A stretch of 64,000 bases of DNA from Flavobacterium palustre (GCF_014639535.1 NZ_BMGA01000001.1:1054001-1118000); one strand, 5' to 3'. Counted from the first letter of the stretch, positions 8,574 through 18,964 are shown. Made by a program: numbers and translations. The notes: generated from the sequence alone by a model not told the origin.

Positions 8574-11060
8574 TTAGAATTTTACCACTTTTTCCTTTCC
8601 ATTGTAACTAATTGTTTTATCGAAAATAGCCGTACTTGTCATTCCTGCTCCTTTTCCCTTTTCAACCAAAATAACATTAAAAGTTCTGTTTTCCAGCATA
8701 CCTTTAAAACTTCCATTTCTTTTTCCAATGATTAAAGTTTGGGATTTATCATTCCATTGGAATTTTATGGTAGAATAGTCGCCTTTTTCATAATTGTAAT
8801 TGTCATTCTCATCTTCGTATAAAGTAAAATCGCCATTAGCTCCAGTGTAAACACGGATTTCAAGCGTATCCCATTTTTTCTCAGTAGCAAACTGCACTTT
8901 TGGTCCAAATGGAATAATACTACCTGCTTTAATGAACAAAGGAATTTCATCAATAGTTGTTGCTTTTTCTATTTCCTGACCACCATTCATTTTTTCGTTG
9001 GTCCAGAAATCATACCAGGCAGTTCCCTCCGGCAAATACACTTTGGTCGATTTAGCCTGGGTAAAAGTTACAGCTTGGGATTTAGTACCATTAGCATCAT
9101 TATTTTTATTCCAACCGGTTTCTTCATTTGATTTTACAATAGTTTCCGGAGTATATTGGGCATTCACAACCGGGGCTACTAATATTGATTTACCAAACAA
9201 ATACTCATTATTCATGTCAACCACTTTCTTGTCGTTAAAATCCATTACCAAAGCACGCATCATAGTCGATTGACTATTGGTAATGTCCCAGGCTGCAGAA
9301 TAAATATAAGGTAACAACGAATAACGCAAATCAATTGTTTTGGCTATTGCATCGTAGATTATTTCGCCTTTTTTACCAAAATTATATATTTCACGAGGAA
9401 TATCGGTACCATGCGAACGCATCATCGGAGTAAATGCGCCAAACTGCAACCAGCGAACATACAATTCCTGAAATGATGGATTTTGAGTTCCGTCACCCCA
9501 TCCTTTTTTATAAGCACCTGCAAAAAAACCTCCAATATCTGTATTCCAATACGGAATTGCACTCATAGAAAAGTTTAAACCAGCCGGGATTTGATTGCGT
9601 AACGATTGCCAGGACGAATTGACATCGCCCGACCAGGTATTCGCTCCATAACGTTGTTGACCGGCAAAAGCAGAACGAGTAAGAATAAAGATTCTTTTGT
9701 CAGCACTTGCTGCACGTTGGTGTTCTGAAACGCCACCTACGGTCATCAATGGAAAAGCATTACGCACTTTTCTAAATGACCCCAAATAAGTTTTTATATC
9801 AAAATCAGAAGCTTTGAAATCCATATGATCCGGTTCTGATGAATCCATCCACCAACCATCAATTCCCAACGAGAAAAGACCTTTATTCAAATATTTCCAA
9901 TAAATATCACGAGCTTCCGGATTGTACGGATCATAAGGCTGAACACTGGATGGATAATCACGGTTAGGCGGCCAGGTTTCTAATCCGGATTGAGGCCAGG
10001 TACCAAAATTCAACAACATTCCTTTTGGTTGCATTTCTCTAAATTGCTTGGTTTGTGGTCCAAAAGAATTCCAGATAGAAATAATGACGTGTGCATTCAT
10101 GTTGTGAATATCATCCACCATTTTCTTTGGTTGAGGGAATTCAGTATTAAGAAATTCCATGGCATTCCATAAATAATTATTCCCCCAATATTGCCAATCC
10201 TGAATAATTCCATCCAATGGAACACCCAGTTCACGGTATTTACTCACTACGCCTACCAACTCATTTTGGCTTTTGTAACGTTCTTTACTTTGCCAATAAC
10301 CAAAAGTCCATAAGGGAAACATTGGAGCCTGTCCGCTAAGTTCGCGCATACCCGCAATAGCACCATCAATATTTTCGCCAAGCATAAAATAATAATCAAT
10401 ACAATCGCCAACTTCAGATTTGAATGATGTACTTTCCGGCTTGTCTTCAAAAACTGTTGGTGAATAGTTATCCCAGAACAATCCGTAGCCTTTTGTAGAA
10501 ACAAGAAAAGGGACATAATCATCCACATTGCCTTGTACCATGTTGATTTTTGTATTACGCAGCGATAATTTGCCTCGTTGTTGCTGACCTAAACCATAAA
10601 TAGACTCCTCTTTATCCAAGGTAAATAATTGATTGATACTATAGGTTTTAGAACCTGCATCATTAAAATCAGTAAAAGTTGCACCAGATGCTGTCTCATT
10701 TAAAAGAGATGCTCCGGCTAGGGTATTGAAAGATATCTTACCCGATTTTACATCAATAGCTACTTTTAGTTTTTCGCTTTTTAACGAAATTACATCTCCC
10801 TGCTGCTGGATGGTGAATTTAGTTTGTTGTGGTTTTTTGTTTACGGATAAACTTTCTTTCTTGAAAGCGACTCCTTCGGGTGATTTTAAAACACGAACAA
10901 TACTCGGGCTAAAAAGCTGAACCTCAACATCCATAGATTGAAAGTTAGTTTTTATCCCTAAAGTCGTTTTTTGATAATTTTGAGCCGTCAATGACGAAAC
11001 AGAAAACGCCACAAGCAACAGCAAGTACTGGCAGTTTCTATTCAGAAATGCATTTTTCAT
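8574..11060 (-). CDS. Glycoside hydrolase family 31 alpha-glucosidase/alpha-xylosidase-like, exported
   Basis: The 828-residue protein has a signal peptide cut near VSSLTAQ. A GH31 N-terminal beta-domain (about 45-235) precedes the catalytic barrel (about 240-580). The segment IDGWWMDSSEPD carries the nucleophile Asp406, and TWSGDVNSSW carries the acid/base Asp479. The C-terminal part (about 690-800) matches the DUF5110-type beta-domain. GH31 enzymes release glucose or xylose from alpha-linked oligosaccharides with retention. Its place next to a glucan PUL favours an alpha-glucosidase role in the periplasm. A -7 box upstream suggests its own promoter, separate from the regulator gene. Confidence 0.93.
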   Translation of the reverse strand: MKNAFLNRNCQYLLLLVAFSVSSLTAQNYQKTTLGIKTNFQSMDVEVQLFSPSIVRVLKSPEGVAFKKESLSVNKKPQQTKFTIQQQGDVISLKSEKLKVAIDVKSGKISFNTLAGASLLNETASGATFTDFNDAGSKTYSINQLFTLDKEESIYGLGQQQRGKLSLRNTKINMVQGNVDDYVPFLVSTKGYGLFWDNYSPTVFEDKPESTSFKSEVGDCIDYYFMLGENIDGAIAGMRELSGQAPMFPLWTFGYWQSKERYKSQNELVGVVSKYRELGVPLDGIIQDWQYWGNNYLWNAMEFLNTEFPQPKKMVDDIHNMNAHVIISIWNSFGPQTKQFREMQPKGMLLNFGTWPQSGLETWPPNRDYPSSVQPYDPYNPEARDIYWKYLNKGLFSLGIDGWWMDSSEPDHMDFKASDFDIKTYLGSFRKVRNAFPLMTVGGVSEHQRAASADKRIFILTRSAFAGQQRYGANTWSGDVNSSWQSLRNQIPAGLNFSMSAIPYWNTDIGGFFAGAYKKGWGDGTQNPSFQELYVRWLQFGAFTPMMRSHGTDIPREIYNFGKKGEIIYDAIAKTIDLRYSLLPYIYSAAWDITNSQSTMMRALVMDFNDKKVVDMNNEYLFGKSILVAPVVNAQYTPETIVKSNEETGWNKNNDANGTKSQAVTFTQAKSTKVYLPEGTAWYDFWTNEKMNGGQEIEKATTIDEIPLFIKAGSIIPFGPKVQFATEKKWDTLEIRVYTGANGDFTLYEDENDNYNYEKGDYSTIKFQWNDKSQTLIIGKRNGSFKGMLENRTFNVILVEKGKGAGMTSTAIFDKTISYNGKEKVVKF

Positions 11061-11090
11061 TTGGTTTATTTTTAGTTAATCAATATGAAC

Positions 11091-11098
11091 CAAAGCTA
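11091..11098 (-). promoter_or_regulatory. -7 box for the GH31 gene
   Basis: On the minus strand this reads TAGCTTTG, an exact TAnnTTTG, 30 bp before the GH31 start. It makes GH31 a separate transcription unit at the end of the PUL. Confidence 0.5.
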
Positions 11099-11165
11099 TT
11101 TATATTCACTTAAACGAATGGGTACGATATGTTGTTTTCATTGGTACATTTCGTTGTTTATTACT

Positions 11166-14100
11166 TTATGTATTATTATCATTTTGAGCATACTTTGACG
11201 GAGAGACTCCAAAAGATTCTTTAAAGTATTTGCTGAAATATTTCTGCGTATTAAAACCCACTTTTTCCGCTACCTCAGCTACAGGATAATTTCCCTGAGT
11301 TAAAAGTTGGGCAGCCCTTTTTAATCGGATGGAACGAATAAATTCCGAAGGGGCAAGCCCTGTTATGGATTGCATTTTTTTATACAACACCGTGCGATCC
11401 ATACCCAAATCCTGACTAAACTGCTGAACGGAATAATCGGGATTATCCATGTTTTTTTCCATGCAAACGAGCGCTCTTTCTATCAATTGTTCGTCAATGG
11501 AAGTAATGGTAATCTCTTTTGGGTTCACTTCTAATTTTTTCGAAAAGGCCGATTGCCTTTGATTTTTCTGTACAATCAATTTCTCAATTCGAAGCAACAG
11601 TATTTCCAGATTAAAGGGTTTAGCCAAATATTCATCGGCTCCCGATTGATAACCGGTCATTTTAAGATCTTCAGATGTACGAGCAGTCAATAATATCAAC
11701 GGAATATGCGAAGTTTGCACATTCGATTTGATGCGTTTACACAACTCAAATCCATCAACTTTAGGCATCATCACATCGCTTATAATCAAATCAGGGGATT
11801 TGGATAACGCTAATTTTTCTCCAACTTCACCATCAGCAGCTTCAAAAACTTCGTATTTATTGGATAACTCCGTCAGCAAAAAACGTCTCAAATCCTCATT
11901 GTCTTCTACGACTAAAAGGGTCTCTTTTTTTGATGTTGTTATCAACTGATTATCGATTTTATCTTCTGGAACAACAAGAGTTTCAGAATGCGCTTTTTCC
12001 GGAGCAAGATCTAAGGGAATTGTAAAAGCAAATACTGTTTTTAGATTGGGCTCACTTTCAACAGTAATTGCTCCCAAATGCAATTCCACATACTCTTTTA
12101 CAAGATGCAAACCGATGCCACTTCCTCCCTGAGTTGTTGAAGCCTGATAAAAACGATTAAAGACATTAGGCAAATCTTTTTCAGCAATACCCGAACCCGA
12201 ATCAATAACTTCTAACTGAACAATATCCGATTTCAGAGTTGATTTTGGCAGTGACAATTGTATTCTAACAGTTCCTCCAGCAGAAGTAAACTTGAAGGAA
12301 TTGGACAGTAAATTATTGATTACCTTATATAATTTGTCATTATCAAAATACATAAATAACTCTGGTTTTTCGGATTGTATCGAAAAATCAATCTGTTTTT
12401 CTTCAGCTAATTTGCCAAACAAATCTTCGAACTGCATTACAAAATCTACCAAATCACCAAAAGTCAAATTCAGTTTTTCACCTGAAATTTCTAATCGTCT
12501 AAAATCCAATAATTGATTCACCAAATGCTGTAAATTCAATGCATGACGATAAACTAAACTAATTCTGGAGTCCTTTATTTCTTTCAAAATAGATTCCAGC
12601 GGTGTAATAATCAATGTAAGTGGTGTTCTAAATTCATGGCTGACATTGGTAAAAAAATTAAACTTTAGTTCATTTAGTTTTTCTTCATTTTCCCGAATTA
12701 ATTTTTGCTTTGTCCATCGTTTATAATAAGTGAGCGATAAATAAAACAACAATACGATGATGAGCAAATACAACGCATAAGCGACAGGCGTTTTCCAGAA
12801 AGGCGGGTTTACAACAATAGTGATTTGAGCATATTCATTCGACCATTCCTTACTATTGTTGGCAGCATTGACTTTCAGTACATAATTTCCGGGAGCCAAA
12901 TTAGTGTAAACAGCAGTTCCGGTACCGTTTTGAGCTACTATTTCTCGCCAATTTTCATCAACCCCTTCCAAACGATAACGGTAATAAGTCTGCGTAGGAT
13001 TAACATAATTCAATGCCGAGAAATCAATACTTATAAAATTCTGATTGTAATTGAATTCTAAACTATTAGTCGCAGCAATTGCATTTTTTAAGATTGTATT
13101 GCCATCGTAAGATTCACCCGGTTTTACTGAAGTTCCAAAAAGCTTTAAACCGGTAAACAATGGTTTTTGTAATTGTTTGAATGACCAGGGCTTTTGTAAA
13201 TCAATACTATTGAAACCATTTACACCGCCCAAATACAATTGCCCTTTATCAGATGCAAAAACTGCCGAGACTGTAAATTCATTTTCTAGTACACCATCAA
13301 AATGATTGAAATTAGCCATCGAAAAACGAAGCTGTTTTTCGTTAGCATTCACTACAATACGGGAAACACCTCCGGCGGTTGTAACCCATATTCTACCCTG
13401 TTTATCTTCGACAATACCTTTAATACTGTTATTTACCAAACCATCATCCGTAAAAAGCGTATGCAGTTCCTTCGTTGACGGTTTCCAAACATCTAATCCA
13501 TCCTGAGTGCCAATCCACACTATTCCACGGCTGTCTTTAAAAATACAGCTGTATTGTTGGTTTTTATCCTTCAAAAGTTCTTTTAAAGGCTGACTAATCC
13601 TATTCTTTTTATAATTATAAACAAACAATCCAGCGTTGCTTCTTCCTAAAAAAGAATTTTTATCAAATGGAATTAACTGAGAAACTGAAGCTAATCGCTC
13701 GTCATTTAACGTCAATTGCAGTGGTTGAAAAAAACCATTCACAGGATTAAAAACACCCAAACCTGCTGATGTTGCTACTAAAAATTGTCTGTCCGGCTTT
13801 TCTACAATGTAATTGCAATTTCCAACGAGTTGATCAATACGTTTAATCTGATTGTTTTGTAAACAATACACTCCTTTATTTCTGGTACATATCCAAATTC
13901 GATTTTGAGCATCTTTGGTCATCGAAACACAATCAGCATCGGCTGGAAATCCCAAAAAAACAGCAAGCTTAGAAGTTTTAGGAGAATAAGTGTAAAGTCC
14001 ATTTTTGGTTCCTACCAGAATTGTATTTTGCGTTGTTTCCTGAAAACAAGTCACATCAATATCTTTTGGTTGTGTTCCAAAAAAAGTTTTCCCAACATTC

Positions 14101-15140
14101 TTAAACTTAAATCGGTCGGGATGATAATACAATAATCCATGATTGAATGTCCCAATCCAGAGTCCGCCTTGTGAATCGTTATAAAGCGTACTGGCTTCGG
14201 TATTAACTTCAGTTCCATCAACCAACTTGAACGATGGAATAAAATGTTTTTCTTTCAGATTTTTGTCAATAAACCATAATCCGATGGCACAACTCACCCA
14301 TAAATTACCTTTGCTATCCACAGAAATGGTATTGAGCCAATAGTCGGTTTGAAGAATTTTAGTATGCGTTCGCTTTTTAATATCATAAGCTAACATCAGA
14401 CCAGAAGATCCATTTCGTATCTGATATAATGAATTGTCCGACTGAACAACCATCAACGTATTATTGTATTTGTTCTGCTCTTGATTTGACAAAGAATTGG
14501 TTTGATACAGCTTTTTTGCTGTTTTCAAATCATAACAAACGATCAATCCATTTTTATAAAAAAGAAAAAGCTGTTGCTGGATAACAGCCACATCATACAA
14601 TTGGTCTTTTATTCCGTTGGGAGTTGAAACATGATTGAGAAAAATGGAAGTCTTTCCGTTTTTAGCATTTCGAAATAACAACTTATCGGAAGAAGTAAGA
14701 GCCCAATAATTGTGATAAACATCAGCAAAAAAATCAGCAAGAGGCTCACGAATAACTAATGAGTGTAATACACTATCCGGTTTCGATACAAAACGTTCCT
14801 GTTTAATATCGATAGCCATCAGTTTTCCTTTGTCTTTTATCCAAACATAATCTTTGTCGACATAACCGTGATGGAATCCTGAATAGCCCGTTAACCGTGA
14901 AATGGCATTAGCCTTTAGATGCAAATATTTAAAAGAAGTTCCGTCATAAATATTGGTTACGCCTTCGGTAGTGATTACCATACGCCCATCCTGAAGTTGC
15001 AAAATAGTACGCACCCTGTTTTCGGAAAGTCCATTTTTAGAATCGATTGAAGAAAACACAAAAGATTGTTGTGCGTTTATCTGCACGCAAAAACACAATA
15101 ACAATCCCAGAAAAATATATCGACAAAAATGGTTATTCAT
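11166..15140 (-). CDS. Hybrid two-component system regulator (HTCS) of the alpha-glucan locus
   Basis: I start this 1324-residue protein at the ATG whose product opens with MNNHFCRYIFLGL, a good signal peptide; an in-frame TTG seven codons upstream is less likely. The periplasmic part is a set of two-bladed-propeller (Reg_prop) repeats up to about residue 670, then a Y_Y_Y domain. A membrane helix follows near 775-795. The histidine kinase has H-box NVSHEFRTPL (His835) and N- and G-boxes. Next come a receiver domain with DVMMPK (Asp1122) and an AraC-type helix-turn-helix at the end. Known HTCS proteins bind an oligosaccharide in the periplasm and activate the neighbouring PUL. Confidence 0.95.
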   Translation of the reverse strand: MNNHFCRYIFLGLLLCFCVQINAQQSFVFSSIDSKNGLSENRVRTILQLQDGRMVITTEGVTNIYDGTSFKYLHLKANAISRLTGYSGFHHGYVDKDYVWIKDKGKLMAIDIKQERFVSKPDSVLHSLVIREPLADFFADVYHNYWALTSSDKLLFRNAKNGKTSIFLNHVSTPNGIKDQLYDVAVIQQQLFLFYKNGLIVCYDLKTAKKLYQTNSLSNQEQNKYNNTLMVVQSDNSLYQIRNGSSGLMLAYDIKKRTHTKILQTDYWLNTISVDSKGNLWVSCAIGLWFIDKNLKEKHFIPSFKLVDGTEVNTEASTLYNDSQGGLWIGTFNHGLLYYHPDRFKFKNVGKTFFGTQPKDIDVTCFQETTQNTILVGTKNGLYTYSPKTSKLAVFLGFPADADCVSMTKDAQNRIWICTRNKGVYCLQNNQIKRIDQLVGNCNYIVEKPDRQFLVATSAGLGVFNPVNGFFQPLQLTLNDERLASVSQLIPFDKNSFLGRSNAGLFVYNYKKNRISQPLKELLKDKNQQYSCIFKDSRGIVWIGTQDGLDVWKPSTKELHTLFTDDGLVNNSIKGIVEDKQGRIWVTTAGGVSRIVVNANEKQLRFSMANFNHFDGVLENEFTVSAVFASDKGQLYLGGVNGFNSIDLQKPWSFKQLQKPLFTGLKLFGTSVKPGESYDGNTILKNAIAATNSLEFNYNQNFISIDFSALNYVNPTQTYYRYRLEGVDENWREIVAQNGTGTAVYTNLAPGNYVLKVNAANNSKEWSNEYAQITIVVNPPFWKTPVAYALYLLIIVLLFYLSLTYYKRWTKQKLIRENEEKLNELKFNFFTNVSHEFRTPLTLIITPLESILKEIKDSRISLVYRHALNLQHLVNQLLDFRRLEISGEKLNLTFGDLVDFVMQFEDLFGKLAEEKQIDFSIQSEKPELFMYFDNDKLYKVINNLLSNSFKFTSAGGTVRIQLSLPKSTLKSDIVQLEVIDSGSGIAEKDLPNVFNRFYQASTTQGGSGIGLHLVKEYVELHLGAITVESEPNLKTVFAFTIPLDLAPEKAHSETLVVPEDKIDNQLITTSKKETLLVVEDNEDLRRFLLTELSNKYEVFEAADGEVGEKLALSKSPDLIISDVMMPKVDGFELCKRIKSNVQTSHIPLILLTARTSEDLKMTGYQSGADEYLAKPFNLEILLLRIEKLIVQKNQRQSAFSKKLEVNPKEITITSIDEQLIERALVCMEKNMDNPDYSVQQFSQDLGMDRTVLYKKMQSITGLAPSEFIRSIRLKRAAQLLTQGNYPVAEVAEKVGFNTQKYFSKYFKESFGVSPSKYAQNDNNT

Positions 15141-15194
15141 AAATGCTATTGGTGAATGCAAAAATTCAAAATAGGATAATCAATAACGAAACTA

Positions 15195-15235
15195 CAAAAA
15201 AAACCGTCTCGCTTTTTTTAAAACGGGACGGTTTT
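15195..15235 (-). terminator. Terminator at the end of the susC-to-FGE unit
   Basis: A 12-bp stem with one wobble pair (15200-15211 with 15224-15235) is followed on the minus strand by a run of eight T. It separates the PUL structural genes from the regulator gene. Confidence 0.8.
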
Positions 15236-15255
15236 ATAGTTTTAGTTTTTCAAAA

Positions 15256-16320
15256 TCAATCCTTTTGAAGCATTTTTAAATCGATAACTGTCCTAAAACC
15301 AACATGGTTCGAACTGGAACCTTCTGCCATTCCCATTCGGGCAGAAATCCTGAAACTGGAACAATAGGATTCGTTACATAAAAAAGAACCTCCTTTTATG
15401 ATTTTTTCTTTTTCATATTGATTATTTGGGTTTAAAGCTTCAGCTGCACCTTGTGGATTGTGTGTGGTTTCTCCTTTTGAAATCAACTCCTGATAATAAT
15501 TCACATTATACCAATCCTTGGTATATTCCCAAACATTACCGGCAATATCATAAATCCCTAAAGAATTTGGAGCAAATGATTTTACCGCCGCTAAAGCCGA
15601 ATAACCATCACTTTTAGCGTTGTAATTTGGAAAATCTCCCTGCCAGGTATTGGCTTTTTTATCCATTTTTGATTGGTCATCTCCCCAAGTGTAAATGCTG
15701 TTTTTTAAATTCCCCATAGCTGCCAGTTCCCATTCAGCTTCTGTGGGCAATCTGCGTTTTGCCCATTTGCAATAAGCCTGAGCATCTTCATAAGAAATGT
15801 GAACTACCGGATAATTATCCTTTCCTATGATGTTGGAATTTTTCCCTTCGGGATGACGCCAATTCGCTCCAGTTTGCCATTTCCACCATTGGCGAAAGTC
15901 AGTATAATTGGTAACATTCTTTACCTTATCATTAAAAACCAAAGAACCCGGTTGCAATAATGAATCGGCCGGTTTTGGCGTTCCTTCCGGCAGGCTTTTT
16001 TTGAATTCTTCCCATATAATAGATCTTTCGGCAGTAGTTACATAATGCGTTTCATCAACAAATTTTTTAAAACTGGCATTGGTGACTTCGGTAATGTCAA
16101 TAAAAAAGCCATCTACACTCACACTATGAGCCGGTTTCTCATGCTCTAATGCCAATCGGTCGTTTTCCTTTGCTCCCTGTGTAAAAGTATTTCCCGGAAC
16201 CCAAACCATATTTTTAGGGGTAACTACATTTTCTGGCTGTTCTTTGATAAGTTGCTCTTTGTTATTGCAAGCACCAATAACAACCAACAAAATCCCAATA
16301 ATCCATTTGTTTATTTTCAT
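15256..16320 (-). CDS. Formylglycine-generating-enzyme-like (SUMF1) lipoprotein
   Basis: The 354-residue protein has a lipoprotein signal with lipobox VIGAC (Cys18). A full SUMF1/FGE fold runs from MVWVPGNTFTQGA to GFRTV. The C-terminal block GGSFLCNESYCSSFR places Cys315 and Cys320 exactly where aerobic formylglycine-generating enzymes carry their copper-binding catalytic pair (human CHRSYC). Many Bacteroidota SUMF1-fold proteins, such as gliding proteins, lack this pair. True FGE oxidises a sulfatase cysteine to formylglycine, but no sulfatase gene lies in this window. The gene is the last of the PUL unit, 66 bp after the GH13 gene. Its role here is unknown; it may be an enzyme on another target or a structural binding protein. 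Confidence 0.85.
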   Translation of the reverse strand: MKINKWIIGILLVVIGACNNKEQLIKEQPENVVTPKNMVWVPGNTFTQGAKENDRLALEHEKPAHSVSVDGFFIDITEVTNASFKKFVDETHYVTTAERSIIWEEFKKSLPEGTPKPADSLLQPGSLVFNDKVKNVTNYTDFRQWWKWQTGANWRHPEGKNSNIIGKDNYPVVHISYEDAQAYCKWAKRRLPTEAEWELAAMGNLKNSIYTWGDDQSKMDKKANTWQGDFPNYNAKSDGYSALAAVKSFAPNSLGIYDIAGNVWEYTKDWYNVNYYQELISKGETTHNPQGAAEALNPNNQYEKEKIIKGGSFLCNESYCSSFRISARMGMAEGSSSNHVGFRTVIDLKMLQKD

Positions 16321-16386
16321 ACCATCATAGTGTTTATCTAAAAAGTACTATCCTGAAATATAGTACCAGACAAAACTACTACTTTT

Positions 16387-18258
16387 TTATTCCAATTCTA
16401 ACAACAAAACTGATTGTGCTTCGATACTGAAATCTGCTTTTAAATCAAATGATTTGTTGGTCAGAACATCTTTCCCTAATTTGAAATCTTTTATGTTTTC
16501 CTCAAAACGTTTCGTTTCGACTTTTCTTGAATTCAATCCGTTATTTAAAATCACCATAACGGCGTTCTTATCAGTGTATCTAAAATAGACATAGAGATTA
16601 TTTTCGGGAATATAATGTGTCATTTTTCCAAAATGTACCGCTTCATTGGTTTTTCTCCATTGAAATAATTTGGAGGTAAAATCAAAAAATTGTTGTTGCT
16701 GAGCAGTTCGTTCATTTTTGACAAAAGCATTGTTGTTGTCACCTTGCCAACCTCCGGGAAAATCCAGACGAATTGCCCCATCGCCTTCGTTTTTATTACC
16801 TGCCATACCAATTTCAGAGCCATAATACAACTGCGGAATTCCACGTACAGTGGCAAGTAGCGTCATTGCCATTTGGTATTTTTTAAAGTCTTTTTTGTAG
16901 ATTTCGTTAAAGCGTTGCGTATCGTGATTTTCAACAAAAGTCAACAAGTTATTTGGATTTGGATACAGAAAATCATTGGTGAAATTATCATAGATTTTAA
17001 TAAGTCCGTTATTCCAATCTGCCTGATTTTCGTTGAAAACCACGCTGGTTGCATTGTGTAACGTAAAATCCATTACGCTGGGTAAATAGGAATTATAATT
17101 TTGAATCGCAGCCACTTTACTGTCTTTTTGCCAATACGCCATTTGAGCCTGATCGTGCATCCAAACTTCACCCACAATATTAAAATTAGGGTATTCATCG
17201 GTGATGGCTTTAGTCCATTTGGCAATTCCTTCTTTGTCATTATAGGAATAAGTATCTACACGAAATCCATCTAAATCAGCATATTCAATCCACCAAATGG
17301 CATTTTGAATCAAATAATTCAACACCAATGGATTCGATTGATTCAGATCGGGCATGGATTGAACAAACCAGCCGTCCATACACATTTTAGCATCCATTTT
17401 AGAAGCATTAGGATCAAATTGAGTAGTCATTCGATAATTGGTTTGCGCATATCCGGGAAATTGATGAATCCAATCGTAGGTTGGTAAATCCTTTATCATC
17501 CAGTGTTGTGCTCCCCAATGATTGGTCACATAATCCATAATGAGTTTCATGTCCCTTTTATGCAATTCGGATGATAATTTCAGATAATCTTCATTCGTTC
17601 CGTAACGGGAATCAATTTGATACACATCCGATTGACCGTATCCGTGATAAGAACCCTGAGCATCGTTGTCTTCGCAAAGTGGTGTTGACCAAAGTGCCGT
17701 AGCTCCCAATTCTTTTATGTAATCCAAATTTTGAATAATTCCTGCAATATCACCGCCGTGTCTTCCGGACGGATTGTTTCTGTTTGCTTTTTCAGTCAGT
17801 GTTTTTTGGCTGTCGTTTTTTGGATTTCCATTAGCAAAACGATCCGGCATAATCAAATAAATCATATCCGAAGCATCGTAACTTTTGCGTGAAGCGGAAT
17901 TTTCTCTTCGCTGTTTTAAAGCATATTTTTTAGTAAAAACTACTTTTTTGTTTTTCGAAAATGAAAATAGCAGCTCTTGTGCCGGAACGTCTTTTGTGTC
18001 GATAGTCACAAACAGATAATTTGGGTTTTCTGTTTTTTGAATGGCTTTGATTGCAATTCCATTGGAAACAGCCACTTCATTTTCGGCAATATTTTTACCA
18101 TAAAATAAAATTTGTAGTTCAGGATTATGCATTCCGGCATACCAAAACGCAGGTTCCACCCTTTGAATTTGAGCAATAGTGTCTAATGAAAACAAAAGCA
18201 GTAACAGCATGACTGCCTTTACTATTCTCGACTTTTTATTATATTCTTTAAGATTCAT
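16387..18258 (-). CDS. GH13 neopullulanase/cyclomaltodextrinase-like amylase (SusA-like)
   Basis: The 623-residue protein has a signal peptide (cut near TIAQ) and no lipobox or T9SS tail, so it is probably periplasmic. A cyclomaltodextrinase-type N-terminal beta-domain (about 30-125) precedes the GH13 barrel, which opens with MIYLIMPDRFANG. The catalytic triad is Asp335 (GFRVDTYSY), Glu364 (VGEVWMHD) and Asp446 (FVENHDTQR). Such enzymes cleave imported maltodextrins, cyclodextrins or pullulan pieces to short sugars. The gene follows the FN3 lipoprotein by 11 bp, in the same operon. Confidence 0.93.
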   Translation of the reverse strand: MNLKEYNKKSRIVKAVMLLLLLFSLDTIAQIQRVEPAFWYAGMHNPELQILFYGKNIAENEVAVSNGIAIKAIQKTENPNYLFVTIDTKDVPAQELLFSFSKNKKVVFTKKYALKQRRENSASRKSYDASDMIYLIMPDRFANGNPKNDSQKTLTEKANRNNPSGRHGGDIAGIIQNLDYIKELGATALWSTPLCEDNDAQGSYHGYGQSDVYQIDSRYGTNEDYLKLSSELHKRDMKLIMDYVTNHWGAQHWMIKDLPTYDWIHQFPGYAQTNYRMTTQFDPNASKMDAKMCMDGWFVQSMPDLNQSNPLVLNYLIQNAIWWIEYADLDGFRVDTYSYNDKEGIAKWTKAITDEYPNFNIVGEVWMHDQAQMAYWQKDSKVAAIQNYNSYLPSVMDFTLHNATSVVFNENQADWNNGLIKIYDNFTNDFLYPNPNNLLTFVENHDTQRFNEIYKKDFKKYQMAMTLLATVRGIPQLYYGSEIGMAGNKNEGDGAIRLDFPGGWQGDNNNAFVKNERTAQQQQFFDFTSKLFQWRKTNEAVHFGKMTHYIPENNLYVYFRYTDKNAVMVILNNGLNSRKVETKRFEENIKDFKLGKDVLTNKSFDLKADFSIEAQSVLLLELE

Positions 18259-18269
18259 ATTTGTAGAAA

Positions 18270-18962
18270 TTAATTCGTTTTAAATTGCCAAATTTGACCA
18301 ACTGTTTCTGCTCCTTTATTGTCTTTTACCACTACTTTCCAATAATAATTTGTGGCATTCTGCAAGGAGTTTATCGTCAGGGAAGTCGTTGATAAATTGC
18401 TTCCCACTTTTGTCACAGGAGGATTTGCCGTTCCCAGGTACACATCGTAGCTAAGAATATCATCAGTATCAACATCAGTTGCTGTCCATTTTAAACTGAC
18501 CGTTGCCGAATTGACGAAAGAATTAATCTCCGGCTGTAACAATTGAGGCAAAAAGGGTGAATGATTGGTCACAGCCGTAGCCTCGGTATAAAAACTATAG
18601 GTTGCTGAATAATTGCTGGAGGCATTCTTGCTGTCGGTTGCTTTTACTCTCCAATAATAGGCCGTTCCTTTGGTTAAAGTTATTGTTTGCCCAATTGCTG
18701 CTCCTTCGGCTGTTTTCACAATTTGTGTAAATTGGTTATCAGTTGCAATTTGTAGCTGATAAACAATAGGATTGTTTTCTGCATCAGTTGAGGCATTCCA
18801 GGCAAAATTAACCGCATTGTCAATACAAAGGGTAGCATTTGCCGGAGCTACTAATGCCGGAATACCCGGAGCTGTATTTTTAGTTTCCCCTGTTGCTGAA
18901 TCATCACTGCCACAAGAAAACAACAGCAAACTCATGAAAACGGAATAGATTGTATTTCTCAT
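18270..18962 (-). CDS. Surface lipoprotein with two fibronectin type III-like domains
   Basis: The 230-residue protein has lipobox LLFSC followed by GSDDS. The acidic residues after the cysteine resemble the lipoprotein export signal that sends flavobacterial lipoproteins to the outer face. Two FN3-like domains follow (about 30-130 and 135-228), each ending in a YYWKV or YYWRV type strand typical of Bacteroidota FN3 repeats. It has no catalytic motif. Its place between two GH13 genes, 2 bp after the T9SS amylase, suggests a glucan-binding or scaffolding role in the Sus complex, in the position of SusF. That role is inferred from context only. Confidence 0.75.
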   Translation of the reverse strand: MRNTIYSVFMSLLLFSCGSDDSATGETKNTAPGIPALVAPANATLCIDNAVNFAWNASTDAENNPIVYQLQIATDNQFTQIVKTAEGAAIGQTITLTKGTAYYWRVKATDSKNASSNYSATYSFYTEATAVTNHSPFLPQLLQPEINSFVNSATVSLKWTATDVDTDDILSYDVYLGTANPPVTKVGSNLSTTSLTINSLQNATNYYWKVVVKDNKGAETVGQIWQFKTN

Positions 18963-18964
18963 GT

